A stretch of 64,000 bases of DNA from Laburnicola sp. R22_1 (GCA_014281115.1 JACONQ010000013.1:372001-436000), one strand, 5' to 3'. Shown: positions 49,701 to 61,573, counted from the stretch's first letter. Numbers and translations: made by a program. The notes: generated from the letters alone by a model not told the origin.

Positions 49701-50700
49701 AGTATTATTAATAAGAACTTTGCATAAAGATAAAAAGAAAAGCTAAAGAAAGTAGCCTTTTATATAAAGGATAAAACTATCCTTACTAAGCACTAACCTA
49801 TTAAGTTTAATAGTAGAAGAATTTAGCTTATATATAATACTATAGTTCTTATATAAAAGGTTAAGCAAAGGGCCTTTGCATAATTAACCTTAAAGATAAG
49901 AATACTACTTAGAGGTATATAGATTAGCGTGCAAAAGGCGCTTATATTATATCTATATACTAACTAGAAGCTGCATTTAATTTATCTATTACTACTTAGA
50001 CTATATTACTCTTATATAAAGATATTAAGATATTAAACGTATAAATCTAATAGCAAATTAATGATAGTAAGTATAGTCATATTTTTATACTATTAGATCT
50101 TTATCGCGCAAAGCTATTTATCTTTACTAATAGCTTATTTGCTAATAATAAGGACTTAAGCTTATAGCTAGGATTCCTAATTGCTTTAGGTAATAAGCAT
50201 TATATAGGTAATAGCGACAGCTTTAATATTCTAGTAAATATTATACACTAGAATTTAACTAAGTGTAAAAGAGTAATAAGAAGCATTCTTACTAGTAAGC
50301 TATATAGTATAATAGAAGGCTTTAATAATACTATTACTATTAGCACAACTTTTTAGAAGATTATATGCTTAGTCTACCGCTAATTCTTATAGTTATTTAT
50401 ATAGATTTAAAGTCTTTCTATAACTACCTTATATAACTAGAAACTATAAATAAGAAGTGCCTTATAGTTAATATTATGTTACTTTGCAAAGTATATAAGC
50501 ACTATAAGATTTTTAAAATTAGATAGATTAATAGAAAGGATAGCCCTACTAATGCCTATATAAAAAAGGCTCTAAACTAGGCTCTAAACTAGGCTCTAGA
50601 GTCCTTAATCTCTAGTAACACTTTAATAATTACTATTAAAGTATTAGTAGATTGCCTTAAGCCTGCCTGCGCAAGCTCTTCCTAGCCTTTATATAGGATT
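46800..50700 (+). mobile_element. RIP-degraded Ty1/copia retrotransposon polyprotein
   Basis: A copia-type polyprotein with the order gag, protease, integrase, reverse transcriptase, RNase H. Gag-like KCKLVLEKFLFTLILYKYM lies near 46,835. A protease-region LPLLLVDTNKLGAYFNNVLD is at about 47,480. The GAG-pre-integrase zinc-binding remnant (LYYLYQQFRHFYIERL, about 47,635) corresponds to LHRRFGHPxxERL. Integrase core pieces follow (IDIDILF, NLGINFI, 47,870-48,015). RT begins APFKELDCIEIDALI (about 48,765) and LYTRLPKELYINFL (about 49,125), is interrupted at 49,201-49,530, resumes LYSIAKL, and continues ITSL-stop-INNT (the former LQTDDT motif, about 49,665). RNase H reads KLFIFTNSLFANNKDL (about 50,115) and RQINRKDSPTNA (about 50,530). 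The element is dead; its LTRs were not located. Confidence 0.85.
49201..49530. mobile_element. Nested 330-bp insertion with GC-rich head
   Basis: An insertion inside the copia reverse transcriptase. The 13-bp sequence AACTACTCTATAG occurs immediately before it (49,188-49,200) and at its end (49,531-49,543), after which the RT frame resumes in register of meaning (LYS, then LYSIAKL). The first 90 bp are strikingly GC-rich and RIP-free (CCCCCGGGG; GTGACGTCAC palindrome; CCCGGGCCGAC). The far end has CACAATAAAGATG, a polyadenylation-like signal. It could be a solo LTR of another copia family or a short retroposon with a long target duplication. Confidence 0.65.
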
Positions 50701-51243
50701 ATTTCTTTATTATTTATTTATTCTTATGCGTAATATATTTATTTAATTTTTTCTATATATATATTACTTAAAAATGCGTAATTTTCTATCTATTTTTGTA
50801 TAGAAAGAGAAGAGATATAATATACATTTATTTAGAAAGAAGTCTTTGTTATTTTAGTATTAATAGATAATATTTAGTATTATCTACCCTATTACTTTAG
50901 CCCTATTCTATATAATAATTACATCTAGCACTATAGCTTTACTATATATAAGAACTACACAATTCTACTTAAAAGTCTACTAGCGTATAGCACTTAGTAA
51001 AGAGTCTAGGTCTAGTTATATTACTATAGTAGTAGGCGTATAGAGTGCCCCTAAGGCGACTGCGTAACTAGACTAATAGTGTATAGAAATATTTTTTGCG
51101 CTAAATAACCTTAGTAGTCTAGAGATATAGGTCTATATTAGCTAAAAGAATAATATTAATATTGTGCAAAGACATATACGCAATATTAAGTTTTTAAGTC
51201 TATTTTAAAGTTAGTATCTATATAAAAGTAGATCTATAAGGAA
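50701..51243. other. Unrecognised AT-rich DNA
   Basis: This follows the RNase H end and probably contains the decayed 3' region of the copia element. No LTR was defined. Confidence 0.4.
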
Positions 51244-51245
51244 TA

Positions 51246-53076
51246 ACGTAGTTTACTAGCGAGTGACCCCACTAAACCATTTTATTTATTATTAGACTGC
51301 GTCGCAATACTACTTAAAAATATATACTAAGTTAATGCATCTAATTTAGATTCTTCCTTTTTAACTTCCTGGCAGGTTTGCGCATTGTGTCTAGGTTGTC
51401 TATAGATGCCATAACGCTATTAAGTTAATAGCCCTATTGCAGCGCGACTAGTACCTAATAACTATTTACCCTTCTTCTGTCTACCAGCGTCCTTAGGAGT
51501 GGCTAGCTAAGATCTCTCTGCTACTGTAAGTAATCTCTAATGCTGGATATACTTCCTTTTACGCAATTTTTATCTTATAGTCTTCTTAATTATCTTGCAA
51601 AGGCCTATAATTTTATCTAACACTAGTACCTAACTATGTATTGCACTTAGAGCGCCTTTTTTAAGCTTCTTAAGTACCTGCATAGTTAAAGTTAGTGATA
51701 AATCGAAGTAATCTCTAATTCTCTTACGAACTAGTATTAATTGCGCCTTAAATTCGCGTAGGTTACTTGGTGTTTTAGACTCCTAGGTAGTAGGCTCTTT
51801 AATAGGCAGACTAGGTGTATAGATACAGATGTTAAGATACTGCAACACCTCCTCTGGATTTAATAGGACTAGCCTAGCACCGCGAAAACTACTCTTAATT
51901 ATCTCTGCAGAGAAAACCTTCAAAAACGCGGTTTTAAAGGCTAGGAGAAACTTAATCTTTGTAATGTGGGTTATTAGCTAACGCGCCAAGGCCGAGATCT
52001 TAGCACTATATGCCTTCTTTAGTGGGGAGAAATAGTCCACATCTAATGGCTATAGTAGGTGTGACAAATATGGCGGCATATAAAGAGTAATAATCTTATA
52101 TTCCTTATAGTAATCCTAGAACTTAATTAAGTTATAGCTCTTATAGCTGTTAATAACTAGCAGCTAATAGGTTTCTTTAGCGCGTCCCTTTGTATGCGCG
52201 TTAAAGTGTTTTTACTACGCGATACTAAGCTTGTTGTTTGTCTAGCTATTCTTGCTAACAGCAATTATCTAATCTCTAGGAATTAACGCGTCTTTGTACC
52301 AGGTAGAGATGTGACGCTTACTAGTATAGATAATAAAGGGAGAGATTGCCTATCCAGTAGCGCAGATACCCTAGATTACTATAATCTACTAGCGGTCGCC
52401 TAGCTGTATTAATTTGGATTTCGCACGCCTCTCTAATACTATAACCACAAGCTAAGACCCTATAACCCCTATTAGAAAGCCTGATTTATTAAAGTTATAG
52501 GTGTCCTTATCTGTAATGCCGTACTTAACTTTAATACTCTTCACAAGCTTAAACCACGCGTTTATAACTTTAGGATCTTTCTATTATGCTCTCTAGTTGT
52601 TGTATAACTAAGACTAACGCGTTTTAACTTCACGTCTGCGCTTAATAAACCTATCTGTCTAGTTAATACTAATAGGTGGCTTTCCTCTCTATAAACGTAG
52701 TAAATTGGCTATTGTGCGTATTATAAGCTTTGTAGGAGGGAATCCACGCGTGTCTAGCTTAATTATACAATTAACAAGTGCCTGCTCCTTAAGGAGAGTA
52801 AAATTCTTTAATTTAGGTGGGTTATCGCGTTATACAGTTGTTGTGTTGCGTCTTTAACTAAGTATTCTGCGATTAACGTTATACAGCCCTACTACTACTC
52901 GCTCTATAAGATTTAGGTCTTATTTAATAGCTCTAATAGCAATAAGTAACTAAGCTTTATTAGATGGCTTAGAAGACATCGTAGGTAGTAATATTATAAT
53001 AGTATTATTGGTGATAGTGGGGTCTTAGCAAAGGTGGCGCGCATACTAGTGTGAGTCACTCACTAGTGAACTACGT
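51246..53076 (-). mobile_element. Complete RIP-mutated pogo/Fot1-like DNA transposon
   Basis: A 1,831-bp element bounded by imperfect terminal inverted repeats: ACGTAGTTTACTAGCGAGTG on the left and its near reverse complement (CACTCACTAGTGAACTACGT) on the right. TA target duplications flank both ends (51,244-51,245 and 53,077-53,078). It is filled by one transposase relic on the minus strand. Length, TA duplication and coding content fit fungal pogo (Fot1-like) elements. Confidence 0.9.
51350..52979 (-). pseudogene. Pogo transposase relic inside the 51.2-kb element
   Basis: It starts at an ATG at 52,979 (MSSKPSNKA) and reads in one frame for about 540 codons. The N-terminal half holds a CENP-B-like DNA-binding region (ALVNCIIKLDTRGFPPTK; WFKLVKSIKVKYGI). 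The first catalytic motif reads DTYNFNKSGFLIGVI (about 52,500), the family form being YNFDExGF. The second reads LLVINSYKSY (about 52,150), equivalent to LLxxDGHxSH. The third, LDVDYFSPLKKAYS (about 52,040), keeps its Asp. The C-terminus ends in a zinc-knuckle-like piece (CxxCxxxGHNARTC remnant, about 51,375). Internal TAG and TAA codons sit at Gln or Trp positions. The loss of two acidic residues by G-to-A change makes it catalytically dead even without the stops. Confidence 0.88.
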
Positions 53077-53078
53077 TA

Positions 53079-55185
53079 AGAGAACTTATATTAATAGAGA
53101 TATTCTAGAAGAATATATAGTTTATATAGAAACTAGTAGGGAGGGTAATATATATTCTTCTATCTAGAAGATTATATATAATAAAATTAAAGCTAAAAAA
53201 GCTAAATTAGTTATTAACTAGTATAAGTACTATTATCTATAGCAAGTTAGTACTATACAAAGATAAGATATTATATAATAAAAGGTATAGTTTAGCACTA
53301 TATAAAATAGGGGATTAGCTTAATAAAGAAAAGAAAAAAAAGAGAAAAGAGCTAGGAAGAAGGAATATATATGGAGAGATAGTTAAAGTAAAGAATAAGA
53401 AAAAGAAGAATAGAGGAAGGAAAGCCTACCTTATATACCTCTTCTATTTATTTAGAGTCTTAATTCCTACCCCTTATTAGCATCTGTCTTCTCCTTATCT
53501 AATATTGTATAAATACCTAATATTGCTACTTAAATAAATAAGATAAATAGGTCTACCTATTATATAAGAAATAAACTAAGTAAAAAGAACTCTGTATAAA
53601 TAATATATTATTACTATAATCTTATTATTGACTACGCAATTTTATCCTTAACTACTATTAGCTAAACTACTACTCTACTACTAATAAGCCTAATTGGGCC
53701 TCTAATAAATAGTAGTAAAGTATAATAAATAGTTACTTAATAGAATCTTCCTACTAACTAAAATAGACTAGCTAGAGTAGAAGATATATAGATAGAGAAA
53801 TAATAAATAAATAAGGTAAATATTAGTAAGGAGATAGTTTATATAGAGAAAGAAAGAACTACTAATAGTAACTTTAAAAATACAAAGATGCTAGTGTCTA
53901 TACACTATATAGGTAAAGATACCTAAGGGGGTTAAGGTTATAATATTGTTGTATAATAGCATTATATAGAGATTACCCCTTTTTATTAACACTACCTTAA
54001 AACGCTTTTCTGTGTATATAACAGCAGGAGGGATATCTGCTATTATTGTAATATTTTTATTAGAAACCCCTTAGTCGCAAAAAAAAAACTATAGAGATTA
54101 TATAATGCCTGTGCGCCGCGGTCTATACGTTGTAGAATCTTCTTCTTTCTATTTACACCCTTTTTAGAAGTAATTAATATACTAAGTTAGTTTTATTATA
54201 TTATTTCCTTTTCTTATATATTTATCCTATACACCCTCTACACTTGCTAGTATAGAGTATTAGATATCGATGTCTATACAGCTAGCTGTAGAGCCCATTT
54301 AATAATAATAATAAAAACTATAGCTACTAGAATAAGAGTTATCTTTTATAATAGCTACTATATTATAGCAACTTTTAATAACGTCCTTCTACTTAATAGT
54401 ATAGAGGTAAATAGTATTTTACTATTTTTTAGTAGATACTTTTATTTAATTATAGAAATAGGCTAATTATAGTTTTTAAGATTATACTTTAACTAGTTAT
54501 AAAAGTCTTTCTCTATTAAATTTATCTATAACAAGGTTAATTAAGGCTTAACAGTGCTAATTAGCGCTAGTAAGTATTAATTAGCACCTAATAAATAATA
54601 ATAGTTAAGAAAGAGACTTACTAAGTAATAATTCTTACTATTGAACTAATAAGTTTTATAATAGGCCTTACTCTTACCTTAAAAGCGCTACTTAGAATTA
54701 AAAATTATATAACTAGATAAAAAGTAGTAATAGTTTACTACACTAATAAATTTAATAATATAATAACTAATCTATTTAAAATAAAAATACCTACTAGCTT
54801 AATTATATTAAACTTAGTATTTTTTTTTACTCTTTAATTATACTAATAGTAGAAAACTATACTAGTTAGTGCTAGTTAGCTATAGATAAGCCCATTTCTA
54901 CTTACTTATAAATTTATAAATAAAAATTATTATTAGTAAAGCTTACAAACTACTAATAATTAATAATTAATATAAAATAGCTTTAAAGCATACTAGTAAG
55001 CTAGTAAGTAAATAACAAAAATTAAAAAGCTAGTAGGAAAATTAAGAATTTAGTAATAACTATACTTTACTACTAATTAGTTTAGCTTACTATTATACTA
55101 TAAATAAGTGTAGTAAAAGTTAAGTTATTTATTTAAATTAAGTAGTATAGTATTTAAAAAAAGGTAGAATATAGCACACTATAAA
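53079..55185. other. Unrecognised RIP-degraded DNA
   Basis: Very A-rich around 53,270-53,430 (purine runs) and pyrimidine-rich after 53,440. No gene, terminal repeat or known family was seen. A poly-A tract lies at about 54,080. Confidence 0.4.
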
Positions 55186-55189
55186 TATC

Positions 55190-55490
55190 TTATAGTCGCA
55201 TTGTTTATTTAGTGTTAAATATCCTTTTTAACCCTATTTTTTTAATTTAAGCCTGCGTAGGTTAGGATAGAAAGGTCGCTCTAGTATAGCGCCTGAAAAT
55301 ATAGTCTACTCCTAGTCTTCGCTAACGCAATAACAGTTTATATATAAACTACGCACTTGCTCTCTATTATTTATAAGCACTCTAATAGCTATTAAAGTTA
55401 CTTAAAGCGTATATAAAAAACTAACTCTTACTTCTTTACTATTATTAGTAATATATTTACTAGCTTACTATTTAATACTATAACTAATAT
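55190..55490 (+). repeat. Dispersed repeat R2, copy A
   Basis: Direct similarity to 59,520-59,850 over about 300 bp. Landmarks are GTTTATTTAGTGTTAA, then TTTTTTTAATTTAAGCCT, then AGGATAGAAAGG and CGCTCTAGTA, then GTATATAAAAAACTAACTCT. It is probably part of an LTR or untranslated region of one transposon family. Confidence 0.65.
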
Positions 55491-56059
55491 TATAATTCCT
55501 ACTACAAAGGTACTTCTTACTAACTAAGCAAGCTAGCCTTTCTAGCTTATCTAGCTCTAATTTTATGCTTAGTCTAAAGGAATCTAGCGTCTTGTTAACC
55601 TAGACGCTAATAAAATTATTAATTAAAATCTAATCTAACTAACTTATTCTATGCTTCTAGAGAAGACTGTAAGTATAAGTAACGCTACATATAATAATTA
55701 GATTAAACTTTATAATATTTAGATTGTAGAGTATTAAGTAGAAGTATAAGACTAGTAAATTAATATAATAAAGATCTAGAATCTTGTCTTATAGGTTTAT
55801 GCTATAGTGTTCTAAGATCTGCTAGCACTAGCTATAATTATAATTAATAACTAAAAGAAGACCTCCTTATAAGTGCTTATTAAGATGCTTTAGAAAGATT
55901 TAGCTCTAATAGAAGTAAGCACAAAGAATCTAGTACGCACCTAATACTAAGCACACCTTAAGAAAGCTAAGTATAAAAGGTAGATACCTAAAATATAGTA
56001 CTAAGATTAGTAGCTTCTTTTTAAGAAGGCTAAAAGTTTTAAGCTTTCTAATATAGAAG
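55491..56059. other. Unrecognised degraded DNA left of LTR copy 4
   Basis: Plus-strand fragments contain many charged residues and TAG or TAA stops. A retrotransposon gag is possible but not supported by a motif. Confidence 0.35.
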
Positions 56060-56064
56060 GTAAG

Positions 56065-57020
56065 TGTTAAAACTATATTAGTAAGCAAAATAAATAATAA
56101 AATAACATGTTAGAATTTCGCTGTTATAATAAAAGATAAATAGATAAATAACTATAAGCTACCTAAAAATAAACTAAAATAGTCGTTCCGATAATAAGTT
56201 GCAATTAAAGCCAAAGTCAACTTTAAGTAACGCACAAAAAGTTTACTAAAAGATAATTGTAAGAAATCCAATATTATATGTATTAATTTACTTAAAACTA
56301 AAACCAAAATATAATATAAAACTAACCTAATAAATATTATAAAATACGCTATCGTAATATAAATAAGCTCGTAATTAATTTTTCTAAATCAATAACTTTT
56401 AAGCGCTTTAACAATTTTGAGCAATTGCTAAAAAGAATATACTAAACAAGGCAATATTATATGTATTAAATTACTTATTACTAAAAACAAAATATAACAT
56501 ATAAAAGACTTGTTTTATAATATAAAATACATTAGCGTATAATAAACTAAGGAGTAATAAATTATGCTAAAATAAGGCGTTTATTGTTAACGTCACAACT
56601 AAGCAATAGTAAAACAAAGTTTGCAATAGCTCGCATATAAAATACTAGTTTGCATATAAAACACTAGTTTGTATATAAAACACTAGTTTGTATATAAAAC
56701 ACTAGTTTGTATATAAAACACTAGTTTGCATATAATAGCTTACATATAAAACACTAGTCTGCATATAAAACAATAGCTCGTATATAAAACAATAGCTCGC
56801 ATATAAAACACTATTGCATATAAAACACTAGTTCAAACATTAGTTTAAAACACTAGCACGCATAAAAGTTAAAGGCATAATTAAACTATACAAAACTAAG
56901 TATTCGTTAGTCTAAATTATTTTGTATATAGATTGCTAGGTAGCCAGTTTATTAAAAAAAATCAACCAGTTTAACAATACCAACTCGATCACCTTCTTAT
57001 CTATTTATCCACTTTTCATA
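56065..57020 (-). mobile_element. Solo LTR, copy 4, without matching target duplication
   Basis: A 956-bp member of the LTR family in reverse orientation, starting TGTTAAAAC. Its far end reads TTTTCATA instead of TTTTCACA, a RIP-type CA-to-TA change at the terminal dinucleotide. The flanking 5-mers are GTAAG (56,060-56,064) and GTATT (57,021-57,025) and do not match. An 18-bp gap removes the GACAAACTTGTCGCAATC block present in copy 1. Several internal 19-bp units have GCATAT changed to GTATAT. Confidence 0.88.
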
Positions 57021-58495
57021 GTATTACACTACTAAAGAAGTAATGATCTATAATCTAAGATATCTAAATAAGATAGAACTCTACGTATAATATATGCAAG
57101 CGCGTACTAAAACTTTAGGCAAATATTAATATATAGCTAGAAAAGAAGATTGTAATAAAGACAACTAAGAGATTAAACGCTTCTACTTATGGTAACACTA
57201 CAAAGACAGACTTTAAAAATCTTAAGAAACTTTAACTATTAGCCCTAGAATAGTTGTATCTTAAGTTAATTATCTTTATACTCTAAAAGTTTAAGGAGGC
57301 TATAAACTTTCTAAGTAAGAACTAGAAACTCTAAGTCCTATATATCTAGCTTATATATAACTAGCTCTTTAATTTTCTAAATAAGATAAATAATAAGCTT
57401 ATTAAAGAGTTAAATAATATTAAATAGCTAGAAGCTATATAGGCTATAGCTAAGATAGGATAAGAAAAGTTGCGTAAGTATTACTTAAGAATAAGTAAAA
57501 AAAGGGTTTCTTATTTAACTATGCAATAATATTAGATTCTTTGCAAAAGCTTATAGCGTATAAGATATTATAATTATAGCTATTTATTATAGTTATATAC
57601 TAATAGTTGCATAGAATAAAATATAAAAGACCTAGAATAAGTATATATACTATTAATAGTTCCTAGAGTACCTTAATTACTATAATAGCCTAATAGCTAG
57701 AAATTCTACTTTAGTCTTAAATACTAATCTAAGATAGTTATAAGATAGTCAATAGTTTTAAAAGCCTTCTTTGCTATCTAGTTTATAGTCCAGTAGCCTC
57801 TCTACCTCTAGCTAAAGTTTAGCTACGCTAGATATTAATTATAACTTAAGTCTAACTTAGATAGAAGAAGAAATATATCTAAGTACTCCTATAGTTAAAA
57901 AGAATAATAGGTTTAATATACGAGCGTAGTAGAAAGTTTATTAAATATCTTACCCCTAACTTATATAGGTTATAAAAAATATCCTAGTAGTGTAGATTTT
58001 ATAGATAGGTATTAAGCACGTTTTTAACACTACTAAGAATATAATTAGAAATTAAAGATATAATCTTACTTCTTAAATAATTTAAAAGATTATTAGGAAG
58101 AGAAATATCGCAGACCTTTTAGTATATAGTATAACACTATAAGGGAAAGCTATAGGTGTGCTAAAAACGCATTAAAAAAAGTAAAGCAGCTTAGAAATAA
58201 ATAGATTAAGCTAGAGACTATTTGTTAGCACGTGTAAATTAGCCCCTCCTGCTAGAGGTAGTTAATTATAAAATATACTAGGTACTAAAGTAATAATATA
58301 ACACGTAGTTGCCTGTGCGCACGTAATATAAAATTTATAACTAGAGATTAAGTGTTTATCTATCTACTATATAATACATTTAATTGTCGCGCAAGACCTT
58401 AAGGTTGCTATATCTATTCCTTGCCCTAAAAACGCTATTGCTATCGCCACTAAATATATAGTGTTGCGCCCCTACCTAGAAGACGTAAATAATAA
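57021..58495. other. Unrecognised RIP-degraded DNA
   Basis: From about 57,030 to 57,700 plus-strand frames are broken by TAG and TAA and rich in Lys, Tyr and Ile; formerly coding DNA is likely. No family recognised. Confidence 0.4.
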
Positions 58496-58499
58496 TATA

Positions 58500-58559
58500 G
58501 CTAGGTATAACGCAGCCAGGTATAACTTAGCTAGGTACAACGTAGCTAGGTATAACAGC
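58500..58559. repeat. 15-bp tandem repeat, four units
   Basis: Four units of a 15-bp sequence close to AGCTAGGTATAACGT, in direct tandem, differing mainly by C-to-T or G-to-A changes. No function inferred. Confidence 0.8.
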
Positions 58560-59227
58560 TAGATGCTACTTAATATTAAAAACTATATAGTCTATGCTAA
58601 GGACCTATATAGTAAGTAAATAGCTACTATAGAATTAAATCGCTATGTTAAGTAGAATATAGATGTTAGTAAGTAGGAGCCTAGAATTAAAGGCGGAATA
58701 AGCCTTATAATATAGATTGCCCTATACTAGTTTAGGTACAAGGTGCTTGCAACTATTAAGAATAAGAACTAAAAGAATATAGATATTTTTATAAAGTAAG
58801 AGTCTAGACTAGCGGCTGTATACTGCTACGATTTAAAAGATTATAATAGTTAAGTTTGTAACAGCTAATAAGCAATTTATAAAGTTATTAGATTCTAATA
58901 TAAAGAAGAATAATTTAGGAGACATAGCGCTATTAGATAAGGAAGATAATTTATATAAGCTACTATCTAATAAGAAGACTATTATAACTATATAAGGTTC
59001 TAAGGTTTTATATAGTAAGCTACTAACTTCTTACTACTAGGGGTAGCTACTATAAAAATAGTTAAGACCTTAGCGCTACTACAGCGTTAGTAATTATAAG
59101 ATATAATAAATATATATATTAATAGTAAAATAGCGTTAATTTTACTTTTACTTAGATTTCTTTTCTTATATACCTTTAAAGAGTAACTAAAGTTACTAAT
59201 TTAATTACTATTAATTTTATATAATAT
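58560..59227. other. Unrecognised AT-rich DNA
   Basis: Nothing supportable beyond general RIP-like composition. Confidence 0.4.
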
Positions 59228-59372
59228 AAGTTATATAACCCTAATAGGTACTCTAATCTAATCTATATCTAGAAGTTTATATAACCTAACTTAACCTATA
59301 CCTAGGTTCTATATAATCTAACCTAACCTATACCTAGGGTCTATGCGACCCTAACCTAACCCTATACCTAAG
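59228..59372. repeat. Degenerate tandem repeat of about 33 bp with CCTAACC motifs
   Basis: Four imperfect units ending at about 59,272, 59,305, 59,337 and 59,371. Each contains (C)CTAACCTA followed by TATACCTAG. Inside them CCCTAACCTAACCC resembles the fungal telomere repeat (TTAGGG complement), but the 33-bp period shows this is a minisatellite rather than a telomere. Confidence 0.65.
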
Positions 59373-59404
59373 CTAGATATCCTAAACACATTTACTAGCC
59401 TACT

Positions 59405-59495
59405 TTTATCTTGAATAATATAATAAAATAAGCAGAGCCCTTTGCTTAGTAATTAAAAAGAGCGTAAAAAGATATAATTAAAAAAATAGTATTTA
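59405..59495. repeat. Direct repeat, first copy (pairs with 60,523-60,610)
   Basis: About 80 bp shared with 60,523-60,610: AAGCAGAGCCC, then TTAGTAATTAAAAAG, then GCGTAAAAAG. The spacing between copies is about 1.1 kb. This copy has more RIP-type changes. Confidence 0.6.
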
Positions 59496-59519
59496 TAATA
59501 ATATAGACCTTACTATATA

Positions 59520-59850
59520 TTAGGTATATCGCATTATTTATTTAGTGTTAACTACCTTTTTTAATACATTTTTTTAATTTAAGCCTACGTAGATTAGGAT
59601 AGAAAGGCCGCTCTAGTACAGCGCCTAAAAATATAGTCTACTTTTAGTCTCTACTAATATAATAGCAGTTACTATACACTTGCCTCTTAATTATTTATAA
59701 GCACTCTAACACTTATTAAAAGTTACTTAAAGTGTGTATAAAAAACTAACTCTTATTTTATTATTACTATTAGTAGTAATTACACTATATTTATGTGCTA
59801 CTATATAGTATACCTATATAACACACTTACTATCTAATACTATAACTATA
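59520..59850 (+). repeat. Dispersed repeat R2, copy B
   Basis: The second copy of R2, in the same orientation as 55,190-55,490, with the same ordered landmarks (TTATTTAGTGTTAA; AATTTAAGCCTACGTAG; GGATAGAAAGGCCGCTCTAGTA). Differences are mostly C/T and G/A. Confidence 0.65.
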
Positions 59851-60905
59851 AGAATCTAGCGTATTTATATAACACTTTTCTTTCTAGTAATTTATTAATA
59901 AACATTTTTATTTTCTTTTTACCATCTTTAATTCTACCCTTATTTATCTTTTTTCTAATATATAGTAATATAAAATATTATAGGTATAATAAAAAGTCAT
60001 TATATCTATTACTACACCTATAGTTACTAATCTATTATTAGCCTAACTAGTATACTAGAACCGCCTTATATAGAGTAAGATATACTTACTTTTTATTAAT
60101 AATCTTATAAATAAAGTAATACTCTAGTGTAAATCTAGTAACTTTAAGTAGATAGATTATTAGAGCGTACTTTTAGGCGGCGTTAATAGTAGTATTAGTA
60201 TTAGGCCTAGAAAGATAGTAGAAAATAGAATAATAGTAATAGTAGTAAAAGTCTTTTAAAGTTAACTTTAATATAAAAATAGAGTATTAGTATACCTATA
60301 GTATATATAAGCTTCTACTTAGTATATATTTTATAAGTAGTATAAACCTACTAATATAATAACTATTACTTCTAGTAATCTTTAGAGATAATAGTAGAGA
60401 GAGATAATAGTTATAGTGTTATACTAGTTATAGCGCTAGCGCTATCTTATACCTACTTTTCTTCTCCTTACTCTAAACTATGTATGGCGTTAAATTAACT
60501 ACCTAGGGGTAGCACGACAAAGGCTTTCATCTCAAATAACATAACAACAAAAGCAGAGCCCCCTACTTAGTAATAAAAAAAAGCGTAAAAAGGTGATTAC
60601 AAAAATGCGGTATAGTATATAGAAAATATTTTATATTAATAAAGTTAGCTATTAAAGTTAATTTTAGTTAAGTTTTAGAGGGGCGAGGAGAGCTAAGCAA
60701 AACTAACCATCTGAAGTTAACTAATAACCGGCTCCGGACACTATCGCCGATAGCTTAACTCTAATACTAATTGCATCCGCTACTACTTTATTGTTAGAAG
60801 ACGTCCTCTATATCGAACACTATAGATAGGTATATATTTAGTAATAAGAGTCTTTTAGCACGGGTAGACTCGTTTATTCTTATAGGTATACCCGCATCTA
60901 CTTAT
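59851..60905. other. Degraded DNA with a second 80-bp direct-repeat copy
   Basis: Contains the second copy of the 80-bp repeat at 60,523-60,610. RIP becomes lighter from about 60,480, where CATCTCAAATAACATAACAAC retains several CA pairs. No gene recognised. Confidence 0.4.
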
Positions 60906-60907
60906 TA

Positions 60908-61573
60908 ACGTGTCCGTGCGCGTGATGCGCCGCTTTTTACTAGGAAAATAAAAAAAACAAGAAAGTTTAAAGCAGTATAATTCTTTAACTACCTTTCCTT
61001 TTTAAAATCTTCCTTTATTAAAGTTATTAAGAAAGACCATCTCTATAACTTTAGAATTTTAGTTTTCTAATAATAATTAGTTTTAAGAAAAAAGTATAAA
61101 AGTGCTAAAATTAAAGTCCCTAAAATTTAAAAATAATACTTTTTTAGGTGTAAAGTATACTATTTAGAATATATTTTATAATAGAACTTTTCTTATAAAG
61201 AGCTACTTAAGAAGATAGATTATCTTTCCTAATTTATTTTTCTTAAAAATAAAAAGATAATCTAACTTTTTAGTTAAGAGTTATATTAAAAATAACCTAA
61301 TATAAAATGTGTTCTAAATAGTATACTTTACACCTAAAAAGTATTATTTTTAAATTTTAGAGACTTAAATTTTAGCACTTTTATACTTTTTTCTTAAAAC
61401 TAATTATTATTAGAAAACTAAAATTCTAAAGTTATAGAGATGGTCTTTCTTAATAACTTTAATAAAGGAAGATTTTAAAAAGGAAAGGTAGTTAAAGAAT
61501 TATACTGCTTTAAACTTCCTTGTTTTTCTTGATTTTCCTAGTAAAAAGCGGCGCATCACGCGCACGGACACGT
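60908..61573. mobile_element. 666-bp fold-back (MITE-like) element
   Basis: A long inverted repeat with arms of about 290 bp that match almost perfectly by eye and a central loop of about 90 bp. Both ends read ACGTGTCCGTGCGCGTGATG outward-in, and TA lies on each side (60,906-60,907 and 61,574-61,575), the target duplication of Tc1/mariner elements. It has no coding capacity. The end sequence resembles the TIR of the pogo copy starting at 63,697 (ACGTGTCTGTGCGCGTG), so it was probably mobilised by that transposase family. Its right TA is also the left TA of the pogo element at 61,576. Confidence 0.9.

Noticed and set aside
59340..59372. A true telomere or internal telomeric tract
   Set aside because: Only a few CCTAACC motifs inside a 33-bp minisatellite; no run of perfect telomere repeats.
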